A stretch of 64,000 nt of DNA, from assembly GCF_001655685.1 (NCBI RefSeq), contig NZ_LYVF01000002.1:1-64000 (forward strand), read 5' to 3'. The position numbers and the translations under genes are program-made. Below, one piece after another: positions 52,567-61,349 of the stretch. Under the pieces are notes generated by a model, which was given only the letters and a program-made list of their open reading frames with translations, was not told where the DNA came from and did no database searches. Origin of the DNA: Desulfotomaculum copahuensis (GTDB lineage Bacteria; Bacillota; Desulfotomaculia; Desulfotomaculales; Desulfovirgulaceae). Numbering within the stretch: the first letter of the stretch is position 1; the number at the start of each line of letters is the position of its first letter.

Positions 52567-53967
52567 TTAGGCGTTGGCGCCCTTCGCGCTCACTTTCACC
52601 GCCGGCGCGGCGGCCGTCATGCCGCTCATGGTGCCCAGCGGGGCGCCCAGAACCATGTCGGAGTAGGCTTCCTCACCGTGCTGGGTGAAGTCCAGACCCT
52701 GCACTTCCTCGTCTTCGTCTGCACGCAGCTTGAAGAACAGGCCGACCACTTTCAGGATGACAAAGGTGGCCGCGGCGGCAAAGACCCAGCTGGAAAGCAC
52801 GCCAATCAACTGAATCAAGAATTGATGCGGGTTGCCGAAAAACAAACCGTCCGCGCCGGCCGGGTTGACCAGCCTGGAGGCGAACAGGCCGGTGGCCAGC
52901 GCGCCCAGTGTGCCGCCAATACCGTGCACGCCGAAAGCGTCCAGGGAATCGTCATAACCCAGCCGGGATTTGACCACGCTCACCGCCAGGTAGCAGACCA
53001 CGCCGGCCGCCAGGCCGATGAGCACCGCCGGCATCGGTCCGACGAAACCGGAAGCGGGGGTGATCGCCACCAGGCCGGCCACCAGGCCGCTGGCGCCGCC
53101 CAGCACGGTGGGCTTGCCGTGATGCAGCCACTCGGCGCACACCCAGGAGAGGGCGGCTGCCGCGGCGGCGGTGTTGGTCGCTACAAAGGCGCTCGCCGCC
53201 AGGCCGTTGGCCGCCAGAGCGCTGCCGGCGTTGAAGCCGAACCAGCCGAACCAGAGCAGCGCCGCACCAAGCACGGTAAAGGGCAGGTTGTGCGGCACCA
53301 TCGGTTCGGTGCCGTATCCTTTGCGCCGTCCGAGCATCAGCGCCGCCACCAGGCCGGAAATACCGGACGAAATATGCACCACCGTACCGCCGGCGAAGTC
53401 CAGCGCGCCCAGGTTGCGCAACCAGCCGCCCATACCCCACACCCAGTGGGCCAGCGGGTCGTAAACGAAGGTCGCCCAGAGCAGGGTGAAAGCCACGAAA
53501 GCGGGGAAGCGCATGCGCTCGGCAATGGAGCCGGTAATCAAAGCCGGTGTAATCACCGCGAACATCATCTGGAAGGCCATGAACGCCTGGGCTGGAATGG
53601 TGGCCGCATAATCCGCGTTGGGCGTCTGGCCCACCCCGTTCAGTCCCAGCCAGGCCAGGCTGCCGAACAGGTGCGCCTTGTCCGGGCCGAAGGCGATGCT
53701 GTAACCCCAGAGCACCCACTGAACCGAGATCAGAGCCATGATAAACAGGCTTTGCATGATGGTGGAAAGAGTGTTCTTGCGCCGCACCATGCCGCCGTAA
53801 AACAAGGCCACGCCGGGCAGGGTCATGATCATGACCAGCGCCGTGGAAATCAGGACGAAAGATGTGTCGCCGGAGTCCACTTTGGCCTCACCGGCCCAGG
53901 CCAGGCCCGGTGCGGCCAGCAGGACCAGCGGCAGCAGGTAGAGGGAGAATGCCAGCCGTCTCTTCAT
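52567..53967 (-). CDS. amtB: Ammonium transporter AmtB (copy 1)
   Basis: The 466-residue protein starts with a cleavable signal (RRLAFSLYLLPLVLLAAPGLAWA) and has eleven helices. Family residues visible include the gating aromatic region, the pore twin-histidine sites in VVHISSG and VHGIGGTLGALATG, and DDSLDAFGVHG. A polar C-terminal tail (QGLDFTQHGEEAYSDM) is the GlnK-contacting region. Its leader, shared with the end of amtB2, carries three attenuators. SD GGAGG 8 bases before the ATG. Confidence 0.95.
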   Translation of the reverse strand: MKRRLAFSLYLLPLVLLAAPGLAWAGEAKVDSGDTSFVLISTALVMIMTLPGVALFYGGMVRRKNTLSTIMQSLFIMALISVQWVLWGYSIAFGPDKAHLFGSLAWLGLNGVGQTPNADYAATIPAQAFMAFQMMFAVITPALITGSIAERMRFPAFVAFTLLWATFVYDPLAHWVWGMGGWLRNLGALDFAGGTVVHISSGISGLVAALMLGRRKGYGTEPMVPHNLPFTVLGAALLWFGWFGFNAGSALAANGLAASAFVATNTAAAAAALSWVCAEWLHHGKPTVLGGASGLVAGLVAITPASGFVGPMPAVLIGLAAGVVCYLAVSVVKSRLGYDDSLDAFGVHGIGGTLGALATGLFASRLVNPAGADGLFFGNPHQFLIQLIGVLSSWVFAAAATFVILKVVGLFFKLRADEDEEVQGLDFTQHGEEAYSDMVLGAPLGTMSGMTAAAPAVKVSAKGANA

Positions 53968-54230
53968 TTTCTTTACCTCCTCATACTGAATTCACTTGAC
54001 ACAAATGAATGATGCCTCTTTTTTCCCCGGCCGCTTTCCGGGCGCCGGTCACGGCAGTCGCGTCAAAGCGCTTGTTAACCGCACACTGGTGTGTATGTTC
54101 TGCTGCTGTTGACCGTGGTGCTGAAAGCAAACTTCGACGCAATCCTGTCGCCGGTCCCGGCCGGAATTACGGCCCGGGCGGTTTATCTCATCGTCCGGTC
54201 TGAATGGCGCCAATTCATGTCCGGACGCCG
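53968..54230 (-). other. amtB1 leader downstream of the attenuators
   Basis: About 260 transcribed bases separate the last terminator from the amtB1 SD. No gene or further strong hairpin with a T-run is seen. Confidence 0.35.
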
Positions 54231-54234
54231 CCGC

Positions 54235-54297
54235 AAAAAACAATAAAAGGGCGTTCCATTGTGGAGCGCCTTTGCTCCGGTGGAAGCACCCTTGCTT
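54235..54297 (-). promoter_or_regulatory. amtB1 leader attenuator E: ANTAR dual hairpin plus terminator
   Basis: The clearest example. Minus strand: P1 AAGC-AAGGGT-GCTT (54297-54284), five bases, P2 GGAGC-AAAGGC-GCTCC (54278-54263). Both six-base loops have A1 and G4. The terminator uses AAAGGCG and TCCA from P2 as its 5' arm, pairing with TGGA and CGCC, and ends in TTTTATTGTTTTTT. P2 and terminator cannot coexist. Confidence 0.75.
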
Positions 54298-54393
54298 GTT
54301 CTTTCTATACATACATCCCGCCGCCGCGGCAGCCCCTTCCCCGGCCCACCCGCCATACGGCGGATGTTTTCCGGTAAGCGCCACGCCGCCTGC

Positions 54394-54468
54394 AAAATCA
54401 AAAAGGCGCCTTCCGGAAAAGGGTGAACCCTTCCCGGAAAGCGCCTTTGCCCGCGGTCCGCCTTTGGA
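54394..54468 (-). promoter_or_regulatory. amtB1 leader attenuator D: ANTAR-like dual hairpin plus terminator
   Basis: P1 TCC-AAAGGC-GGA (54468-54457), four bases, P2 GGGC-AAAGGC-GCTT (54452-54439); both loops have A1 and G4, though P1 has only three pairs. The terminator (AAAGGCGC...GCGCCTTT with inner TTCCGG/CCGGAA) starts in P2 and ends in TTTTTGATTTT. Confidence 0.68.
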
Positions 54469-54477
54469 TTGCCGGTT

Positions 54478-54553
54478 GAAAAACAAAAACGCCTTTTGCC
54501 GTTAAACCACCGTCAAAAGGCGTCATCGCCAATTCCGATACAACCTTGTATCG
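54478..54553 (-). promoter_or_regulatory. amtB1 leader attenuator C: ANTAR-like dual hairpin plus terminator
   Basis: P1 CGATAC-AAGGTT-GTATCG (54553-54536; loop A1, G4), five bases, P2 GGC-GATGAC-GCC (54530-54519; G4 only). The terminator CGCCTTTTG/CAAAAGGCG followed by TTTTTGTTTTT begins within P2. It is the first terminator past amtB2. Confidence 0.68.
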
Positions 54554-54636
54554 CCGATAACAATAATATACGCCGGAACAGTGCCGCTGTCAATACCTAT
54601 TTTTAAAATGCAGCCGCATTTTTTACAGCCGGATCG

Positions 54637-55950
54637 CTACCGCCCCGCCGCCCGGGGCAGCACTTCCGGAACGTAGCTGTCGGAGAACTCCTCCACATCT
54701 ATTTCACCCAGCGGACCGGCTACCAGGCCGGCATAGGCCGGAATGCCGTGCTCGTTGATGTCCAGCCCTTCCAGTTCTTCATGGGCGGAAACCCGGATGC
54801 CGACGGTCTTTTTCAGCACGTAGAAAATGCCCCCGGTGGCGGCGAAGGCCAGCAGGGAGACGGACAGCACGCCCAGCGCCTGTACGCCCAGCAGGTGCCA
54901 GCCGCCCCCGTAAAACAGGCCGCCTTTTTCGGCAAACAGCCCCACCGCCAGCGCGCCCCAGGTGCCGTTCACGCCGTGCACGGCAATGGCGCCCACCGGG
55001 TCGTCGGCGTGAATGCGGTCGAAAAAGCCCACCGCCAGCACCACCAGCACACCGGCCACCGCGCCGGTGATTACGGCGGCCGGCGGGGAGACATAGGCGC
55101 AACCGGCGGTGATCGCCACCAGGCCGGCCAGAGCGCCGTTCATGGCCATACTGGGGTCGACCTTGCCGTATTTGAGCTTGGTGCAAAGCATGCCCATCGT
55201 GCCGCCGGTGGCCGCGGCCAGGTTGGTGGTCAGGGCGATGCGGGCGATGTTCAGGTCAAGCCCGGACAGTGAACTGCCGGGATTGAAACCGAACCAGCCG
55301 AACCAGAGGATGAATGTGCCCAAAAAGGCCAGGTGCATGTTGTGGGCGGGCAGCACGTTCACCGAGCCGTCCCGGTTGTATTTACCCTCCCGGGCGCCCA
55401 GCACCAGCACGGCCGCCAGGGCGCTCCAGCCCCCTACGGCGTGCACCACCGCCGAACCGGCGAAGTCCAGCATGCCCAGTTTGCCCAGCCAGCCGCCGCC
55501 CCAGACCCAGTGCCCGGCCAGGGGGTAGATCAGCCCGGCGGCCAGAGCGGTGAAAACCAGGTAGGGGGCGAACTTCATACGCTCGGCCACTGCGCCGGAA
55601 ACAATGGAAGCCATGGCCACGGCAAAGGCGGCCTGAAACAGCCAGTAGGCGTATAGAGGAATGCCCAGATGCAGGTGGGCGAAGCTGCCGTTCAGGAAAA
55701 AGCCGCTGCCCCCGAACAGGCCGGCCCGGTCCAGGCCGTACATGACGGCAAAGCCCAGCGCCCAGTAACTGAGCATGCCCACCGTGCAGTCGGTGAAAAC
55801 CTTCATCACAATGTTCATGGAGTTCTTGGCCCGGATGAAACCGGCTTCCAGAAAAGCAAAACCGGCCTCCATGAAAAACACCAGCGCGGCACACAGGAGC
55901 ACCCACACCGTGTTGATGCCCGCGGCCAGTTCCGCTGCATTGATACCCAT
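54637..55950 (-). CDS. amtB: Ammonium transporter AmtB (copy 2)
   Basis: The 437-residue protein has eleven helices, pore-histidine segments VVHAVGGWSALAAV and VHGVNGTWGALAVGLFA, and FHRIHADDPVGAIAVHG-type cytoplasmic loop. It lacks a cleavable signal peptide and differs clearly from copy 1 (not a recent duplicate). The C-terminal tail EGLDINEHGIPAYAG is the PII-binding region. It follows glnK2 on the same strand; a strong attenuator sits in between. SD AAGGGGG before the ATG. Confidence 0.95.
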   Translation of the reverse strand: MGINAAELAAGINTVWVLLCAALVFFMEAGFAFLEAGFIRAKNSMNIVMKVFTDCTVGMLSYWALGFAVMYGLDRAGLFGGSGFFLNGSFAHLHLGIPLYAYWLFQAAFAVAMASIVSGAVAERMKFAPYLVFTALAAGLIYPLAGHWVWGGGWLGKLGMLDFAGSAVVHAVGGWSALAAVLVLGAREGKYNRDGSVNVLPAHNMHLAFLGTFILWFGWFGFNPGSSLSGLDLNIARIALTTNLAAATGGTMGMLCTKLKYGKVDPSMAMNGALAGLVAITAGCAYVSPPAAVITGAVAGVLVVLAVGFFDRIHADDPVGAIAVHGVNGTWGALAVGLFAEKGGLFYGGGWHLLGVQALGVLSVSLLAFAATGGIFYVLKKTVGIRVSAHEELEGLDINEHGIPAYAGLVAGPLGEIDVEEFSDSYVPEVLPRAAGR

Positions 55951-55983
55951 ATCCCAATCCCCCTTAACTTTTAATAAAAATTA

Positions 55984-56065
55984 TTAAAAAAGGCAAAGAC
56001 GTCCCGGGGGATGGCAGACCATCTCCCAAGGCGTCTTTGCCTTTTATTTTCCGGCACCGGAAAAC
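55984..56065 (-). promoter_or_regulatory. amtB2 leader attenuator B: ANTAR-like dual hairpin plus terminator
   Basis: P1 TTTTCC-GGTGCC-GGAAAA (56065-56048; G4 but not A1), three bases, P2 AAGGC-AAAGAC-GCCTT (56044-56029; A1 and G4). The terminator stem GGCAAAGACG/CGTCTTTGCC followed by TTTTTT uses P2 as its 5' arm. It ends about 25 bases before the amtB2 SD. Confidence 0.7.
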
Positions 56066-56266
56066 TATTTTTTTATCCCACGCGGATGATGCCGCCGCCG
56101 GCCTTCCGCCGGTCCGGGCCATTTTACCCTTGTTACGGCCGGTTCACCCGGCGCTGCCGGTTGTCGACATGCTCAATGGTACTCCGTCGCGCCGCATCAG
56201 TTGCAGGCCCGTTGCTCCCGCCCGGATGGCGCCGTCGCCTGCACAAACCGGCCATGCTCATCCGGC

Positions 56267-56605
56267 TTAAATGGCGTCGTCGCCCGCCTCGCCGGTACGG
56301 ATGCGGTGGGCGCTTTCCACCGGGTAGATGAAAATCTTGCCGTCCCCGATTTCGCCGGTACGGGCGGTTTCGGCAATAATCCGCACCACGTCGTCCACCC
56401 AGGCGTCCTTGATTACAATCTCCACTTTTACTTTCGGTAGCAGGTTGATGCTGTATTCATGCCCCCGGTAAACACTGACCCGTCCGCGCTGCAAACCGCA
56501 GCCCAAAACCTGGCTCACCGTCATGCCGTGAATGCCGAAACGGCCCAGGGCTTCCTTTACCTCTTCCAGTTTTGCCGGCCGGATGACGGCTTCGATTTTT
56601 TTCAC
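56267..56605 (-). CDS. glnK: PII signal-transduction protein GlnK (copy 2)
   Basis: The 112-residue PII protein (KKIEAVIRPAKLEEVKEALGRFGIHGMTVSQVLGCGLQRGRVSVYRG) has the T-loop tyrosine (HEYSINLLPK) and the B-loop TGEIGDGKIFIYPVE. I use the GTG at 56605, since GGGAGGAT lies 8 bases before it and this gives the same length as copy 1; a GTG six bases upstream overlaps the SD spacer. It is the promoter-proximal gene of the leftward nitrogen island. Confidence 0.93.
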   Translation of the reverse strand: MKKIEAVIRPAKLEEVKEALGRFGIHGMTVSQVLGCGLQRGRVSVYRGHEYSINLLPKVKVEIVIKDAWVDDVVRIIAETARTGEIGDGKIFIYPVESAHRIRTGEAGDDAI

Positions 56606-56640
56606 CGGCACAATCCTCCCTGGCTGCGCTGCTTCCCGGC

Positions 56641-56709
56641 AAAGAAAAACCCAAAGCCGTGCCGCGGCTTCGGGACTTCATCGGCCCGGTTGATACAGCC
56701 CTTGTATCA
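56641..56709 (-). promoter_or_regulatory. glnK2 leader attenuator A: dual hairpin plus terminator
   Basis: P1 TGATAC/GTATCA (56709-56691) has an AAGGGCT loop, seven rather than six bases. Two bases on, P2 CGGG/CCCG (56688-56671) has its 3' arm inside a terminator (CCGAAGCCG/CGGCTTTGG, then TTTTTCTTT, to 56641). The order is the same as in the other leaders, with weaker loop agreement. Confidence 0.55.
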
Positions 56710-56729
56710 CAAGCTTCAACGCTTAATTT

Positions 56730-56758
56730 ATTATAATCAGTTTATTCATCCCTGACAA
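56730..56758 (-). promoter_or_regulatory. glnK2 promoter, TTGTCA-N17-TATAAT
   Basis: TTGTCA (56758-56753), 17 bases, TATAAT (56735-56730) on the minus strand. It overlaps the last codons of the upstream nnr gene, so the island transcript starts inside that gene's 3' end and then meets attenuator A. Confidence 0.85.
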
Positions 56759-58346
56759 TATGTTTTTCAGCGGACAGGTCGCCGGTTTCCTCTTGCCCGG
56801 CCTGCACCCGGGCGATGGCCGCCGGCAGTTGCTCCACGATGTCACCGGCCAGCAGGCCGTACATTCCCTTTTTGCGCGCCGCCAGATCACCGGCCAGGCC
56901 GTGCAGGAAGGCTCCGGCCGCAGCCGCCCGGGCGGCGTCCAGCCCCTGGGCCAGCAGGGCGGCAATCACCCCGGTGAGCACGTCCCCGCTGCCCCCGGTG
57001 GCCATACCCGGGTTGCCGGTCGGATTGATGTAGGTAAAGCCGCCGGGGGAAGCGATCAAAGTAGCCGCGCCCTTTAACAGGACCACCTTCCCAAAGGCGG
57101 CGGCCGCCTCCTCGGCCGCTTTCAACCGGCCGGCCTGGATTTCGGCCGTTGTCCGGCCGGTCAGACGGGCCATTTCCCCGGGATGCGGGGTGAGCACCAG
57201 CGGCGCGCGCACCCGGCCGAGCAGGCCGGTATCGCCGACCAGGGCGTTCAGGCCGTCGGCATCGATTACCGCGGGCAGACGCAGCGCCGGCAGCAGTTCC
57301 CGCACCAGGGCCACCGTCTCCAGGTGCCGGGAAAGGCCCGGTCCCAGGGCCAGCGCGCCGGCATTTTCCAGGCGGGTCATAATTTCGCGCCGGGAATCCC
57401 GGGCCAGCGTACCCTCGCCGGTCTGGGGCAGTCCGGCGGTGAGCATTTCCGTCAGTTTTCCTGCCACCACATCCTGAATCCCGGCCGGCACGGCCAGAGT
57501 GGTCAGTCCGGCGCCGGCCCGGGCCGCACCCAGTGCGGTCAGGCAGGCCGCTCCGGCCATCCCGCGGGAACCGGCCACCACCAGCACCCGGCCGCAGTCG
57601 CCCTTGTGCGCCCAGGCCGGGCGGGCGGGCAGCCAACCGCGCACCATGCCGGCGGTGATCAGGTACCTCCCCGGCACACCTGTTTCCAATAAGAAAGAAG
57701 GAATGGAAATGTCCGCCACATGCAGCACGCCGGCGTGGCTGCGTCCGGGTTCCTGCACCAGGCCCAGTTTGGGCAGGGCGAAAGTGACCGTGTGGGCAGC
57801 ACGCACGCACGGGCCGTGTACCTGGCCGGTATCGGCCTCCAGTCCGGACGGGATGTCCACCGCCACCACCGGACGGCCGCCGCCGTTGATTGTTTCGATC
57901 ACCCCGGCCGCCGGTTCCCGTGCCGCGCCCCGGAAGCCGGTGCCGAAAATGGCGTCCACCACCGCGTCGGCGCCCACCAGAAACAGGCGTACGGCGTTCA
58001 AGTCCTCCCCGCTGCCCACTGTGTACACCGGCTGGTCCATTTTCTGCCAGATGGCCAGGTTCACCCCGGCATCACCGCTTATTTCCTCCGGCCGGGCCAG
58101 CAACAGCAATTTGACCTCCGCCCCGGCGTTGAACAGGTGCCTGGCCACCACCAGTCCGTCGCCGCCGTTGTTCCCCTTGCCGGCAAATACGGCCACACGC
58201 CGGTCGGCAAAACCCCCCAGCATTTCCCGGAGCACCCGCACCACTGCCAGGCCGGCGTTTTCCATCAGGACCAGTCCGGGCACGCCGTACTCATCCATGG
58301 CCGCCCGGTCCAGTTCACGCATCTGGACCGCTGTAACCACCCGCAT
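56742..58346 (-). CDS. nnr: Bifunctional NAD(P)H-hydrate epimerase/dehydratase
   Basis: The enzyme repairs hydrated NAD(P)H: the N-terminal NnrE domain (about 1-215, with AVFAGKGNNGGDGLVVARHL) epimerises NAD(P)HX, and the C-terminal ribokinase-like NnrD domain (about 225-520, with TPHPGEMARLTG and NPGMATGGSGDVLTG) dehydrates it using ADP or ATP. The start is the ATG at 58346 after GGGGAGGG; the longer frame upstream is not credible. 534 residues is normal for the fused form. Frequently linked to acpS/alr elsewhere, but not here. Confidence 0.95.
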   Translation of the reverse strand: MRVVTAVQMRELDRAAMDEYGVPGLVLMENAGLAVVRVLREMLGGFADRRVAVFAGKGNNGGDGLVVARHLFNAGAEVKLLLLARPEEISGDAGVNLAIWQKMDQPVYTVGSGEDLNAVRLFLVGADAVVDAIFGTGFRGAAREPAAGVIETINGGGRPVVAVDIPSGLEADTGQVHGPCVRAAHTVTFALPKLGLVQEPGRSHAGVLHVADISIPSFLLETGVPGRYLITAGMVRGWLPARPAWAHKGDCGRVLVVAGSRGMAGAACLTALGAARAGAGLTTLAVPAGIQDVVAGKLTEMLTAGLPQTGEGTLARDSRREIMTRLENAGALALGPGLSRHLETVALVRELLPALRLPAVIDADGLNALVGDTGLLGRVRAPLVLTPHPGEMARLTGRTTAEIQAGRLKAAEEAAAAFGKVVLLKGAATLIASPGGFTYINPTGNPGMATGGSGDVLTGVIAALLAQGLDAARAAAAGAFLHGLAGDLAARKKGMYGLLAGDIVEQLPAAIARVQAGQEETGDLSAEKHIVRDE

Positions 58347-58706
58347 AATTTTCCCTCCCCGCTGCCAATTCCACGCAAAAAATCCCATCCGGTTAGCATT
58401 CTTCATTACACCATAAAAAACCTGCCTGTGCGCCCCCGGACCCCCAAACCGTCCCGGCGGCGCTCCAACCGGACATCCGCCGTCCGCCCGCTTTGCCGCC
58501 ATGCGTTTATTACTGGCCGGATCCGGAACGGCTCCGGCGTGCGCTTCACCCGCCGGGAAGGGAGGTATGTAAACACGGCCGGATATTTCAATCAATACCT
58601 GGCGCTCAACTGCAAACGCAGTTATTGCAAATGCCAGCATATCCCTTTTATAGTCTAAACCGGAATAGAAAAATATTATACCGCCGGCAGCTTTATCCCG
58701 GACGGT
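58347..58706. other. Divergent gap between nnr and the chemoreceptor gene
   Basis: No gene is supported. The last third is AT-rich and leads into a sigma-D-like promoter. Confidence 0.35.
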
Positions 58707-58732
58707 TAAGATTTCCTTAAAAATGCCGATTT
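58707..58732 (+). promoter_or_regulatory. Sigma-D (flagellar) type promoter, TAAG-N14-GCCGATTT
   Basis: TAAG (58707-58710), 14 bases, GCCGATTT (58725-58732) fits the motility sigma consensus TAAA-N14/15-GCCGATAA closely. It lies 48 bases upstream of a methyl-accepting chemotaxis protein, a classical member of that regulon. Confidence 0.6.
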
Positions 58733-58779
58733 AATGTTAAATGAGACAGAAAATTTTTTAAGTTCTTGAGCGGGGGTAT

Positions 58780-60549
58780 GTGAACGTGAAGTCATCGAAG
58801 GAGAACTGCTGGTATAATCTGAAATGCCCGCCGGATAGAAAGGAATCATGCCCGGCCTATACGGAGGGACGGGGCCGGGAGTGCTGGCTGGTCACCGGTA
58901 CCCGCTGCCGGGGAGAAAACCAGGGTTCATACACGGATAAAATCAACCACTGCCGCCAATGCCCGCATTATCAGAAGATTAATAAAACAGGCCTGAGCAT
59001 CCGGACCAAAATGCTGGGCGGCTTCGGCCTGGTGCTGCTGTTGTTGACGGCCGTGGGGCTGCTCGCCCTGACCCAACTTTACGCCATCAACCGTTCTTAC
59101 ACCGGGCTGGTGCAACATAAAGCGGCCATGATCAGCGACACCAAAGGAGCCATGATCACCTGCTCGCGGGCGGCGCTGGACCTGCGCGGCTATGTGCTCA
59201 CCGGCAACCAAACCTACCTGGACCGCTACCGGCAGGAAGAGTCCGGCACCCAAAAAGCCCTGGCGGATATCGGCCAGCATATCAACACTGATGCCGAACG
59301 CCAGCTGCTGACCCTCTGGCAGAATTCCTTCGGCAATTTTGAAACTTACGCCAAAAATGCGGTTTCTTTGAAGAATCATAATCAAACCGGGCTGCTCCTG
59401 CAATATATCAACGCCAGCCGGGGCACCGTTACCGATGTGCTGGTTAAAGGCCAGTCGCTGGTTGACTTCGAACAGGAACTGCTTAATGAAGGAATCGCGG
59501 AAAACAACCGGCAGGTGCAGACCGCCATTACCATTGTGCTCATTTTAATCGGCCTGGCACTGGTGGCCGGCATTGCCATTGCACTCTACGCCTCCCGTGT
59601 GATTGCCGGCCCGCTGGTCCGGCTCGAGCAGGCTGTTTCGCGCATTGCCGCCGGCGACCTGAGCGGACGGGAAATTGTCGTCCGCACCCGGGATGAAGTG
59701 GGCCGCCTGGCCATTTCATTCAACCAGATGACGGCCAGTCTGAAATACCTGGTCCGGGAACTGGCCGGGAAAGCGCAAACCGTCTCCTCGGCGTCTGAAC
59801 AGCTCACCTCCACCGCCCAGGAAACGGCCGCCGGAGCCGGTGAAACAGCGGCCACGATGAGCCAGGTGGCCGCCTCGGTGGAACAGGTGACCGACAGCGT
59901 CAACCGGGTGGCCACCCTGGCGGAAACCGCCACCGGCCATGCGGACAAGGGGGCGGAAGCGGTGAACATGGTCAACGGACAGATGCAGCAGATTACCGCG
60001 GCAGCCCGGAACAGCGCCCGGATCATCGCCAGTCTGAACGCCAAATCGCAAGAAGTCACCCGCATGGTGGAGCTGATTACCGGCATCGCCGATCAGACCA
60101 ACCTGCTGGCTTTGAACGCGGCTATTGAGGCCGCCCGGGCCGGGGAACACGGACGGGGCTTCGCCGTGGTGGCCGAGGAAGTACGCAATCTGGCCGAGCA
60201 ATCGGCCCGGGCGGCACGGGAAATTCAAGGACTGCTGGGAAGCATGCAGCAGGAAACCGGCCAGGCCGTGGAAGCAATGGCCGCGGGCGACCGGGTGGTA
60301 GCCGAGGGCAACCGGGTGGTGCAGGAAGCGGGGCGTTCCTTTGAACAAATCATCGCCTTGATTCGCGATCTTGACCGGCAGATCCGGGAGGTGGCCACGG
60401 CGGCCGCGGAAATCACCACCGGGGTGGAAAATGTCAGCGCGGCGGCCGAAGAGCAGTCCGCCGCCATGGAAGAAGTATCGGCGGCCGCCGAATCATTGTC
60501 CGGAGTGGCCGCCGCTTTGAACACGCTGGCAGGCAAATTCAAACTGTAA
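58780..60549 (+). CDS. Methyl-accepting chemotaxis protein with N-terminal two-CW domain
   Basis: The 589-residue receptor opens with a cytoplasmic cysteine-rich domain ([18 protein letters not shown]...[10 protein letters not shown]...CRQCPHY), the two-CW pattern thought to bind a metal or haem. A transmembrane helix (about 75-97), a four-helix periplasmic-type sensor, a second helix (about 250-270), a HAMP domain and the signalling hairpin ([40 protein letters not shown]) follow. Start GTG at 58780 after GAGCGGGGG. The signalling tip is intact; ligand unknown. Confidence 0.9.
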   Translation: MNVKSSKENCWYNLKCPPDRKESCPAYTEGRGRECWLVTGTRCRGENQGSYTDKINHCRQCPHYQKINKTGLSIRTKMLGGFGLVLLLLTAVGLLALTQLYAINRSYTGLVQHKAAMISDTKGAMITCSRAALDLRGYVLTGNQTYLDRYRQEESGTQKALADIGQHINTDAERQLLTLWQNSFGNFETYAKNAVSLKNHNQTGLLLQYINASRGTVTDVLVKGQSLVDFEQELLNEGIAENNRQVQTAITIVLILIGLALVAGIAIALYASRVIAGPLVRLEQAVSRIAAGDLSGREIVVRTRDEVGRLAISFNQMTASLKYLVRELAGKAQTVSSASEQLTSTAQETAAGAGETAATMSQVAASVEQVTDSVNRVATLAETATGHADKGAEAVNMVNGQMQQITAAARNSARIIASLNAKSQEVTRMVELITGIADQTNLLALNAAIEAARAGEHGRGFAVVAEEVRNLAEQSARAAREIQGLLGSMQQETGQAVEAMAAGDRVVAEGNRVVQEAGRSFEQIIALIRDLDRQIREVATAAAEITTGVENVSAAAEEQSAAMEEVSAAAESLSGVAAALNTLAGKFKL

Positions 60550-60557
60550 CTAGCCGG

Positions 60558-61349
60558 TCAGAATCCCAAAATCTTGCGCAGCTTTTTCGCCTGTGCCCGG
60601 CTGACGGGCACTTCGCTGTTTTCCTTGTCCTCCACCACCAGATTGTAAGTGCCGTTGAAAAAGGGCACGATTTCCCGCACCTTGTGCAGGTTGACCAGAT
60701 AACAGCGGTGGGTGCGGAAAAAGACGGCCGGGTTGAGCCTGGCCTCCAGCTCTTTCAGTGTGAAACGGGTAAACAGCTTGTCGGCGAAGGTTTTCACATA
60801 AATATAATCCTGCTCCGTGAAAGCATAAATAATATCGGATTCGGCCACCAGTACGGTCTTGCCCTGCTTCTCGGCCGGAATGCGGTCGATTTTGATCTGC
60901 CCGGCCGGCTGCGCGCCCTGGGAGCCGTTGTGCGGCGCATCCGCCTCACCGGCGGCGGCGGCTTCCGACGCGGCCATTGATTCCTGGGTAATACGCACCA
61001 CCTTGTCAATCGCTTTTTTTAAACGGGTATGCTCCACCGGCTTGAGCAGGTAGTCAACGGCATTTACTTCAAAAGCACGCACGGCGTATTCGTCGTAAGC
61101 GGTGACAAAAATCACCTGGGGCTGACGGGGCAGGTCCTGTATGGCCGCGCCCAACTCCAGACCGTTCATGCCCGGCATCGAGATATCCAAAAAAATCACC
61201 TGGTAATCCAGCGCCTTGATCAGAGCCAGCGCCTCCTGGGCGTTGGCCGCTTCACCGACAATCTCCACATTGTCAAACTCACTCAAAGCGTAACGCAGTT
61301 CCTGGCGCGCCGGATATTCGTCATCCACGATCAGTGCCTTCAGTTTCAC
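60558..61349 (-). CDS. LytTR-family response regulator
   Basis: The 263-residue regulator has a receiver domain with the phospho-acceptor Asp near 54 (VIFLDISMPGMNG) and a C-terminal LytTR DNA-binding domain (about 160-262, FFRTHRCYLVNLHKVREIVPFFNGTYNLVVEDKENSEVPVSRAQAKKLRKILG). It starts with GTG behind GAGGGGAGAA and overlaps the kinase gene by 29 bases. Such pairs often control carbon-source uptake; adjacency to acs hints at acetate, as inference only. Confidence 0.9.
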   Translation of the reverse strand: MKLKALIVDDEYPARQELRYALSEFDNVEIVGEAANAQEALALIKALDYQVIFLDISMPGMNGLELGAAIQDLPRQPQVIFVTAYDEYAVRAFEVNAVDYLLKPVEHTRLKKAIDKVVRITQESMAASEAAAAGEADAPHNGSQGAQPAGQIKIDRIPAEKQGKTVLVAESDIIYAFTEQDYIYVKTFADKLFTRFTLKELEARLNPAVFFRTHRCYLVNLHKVREIVPFFNGTYNLVVEDKENSEVPVSRAQAKKLRKILGF

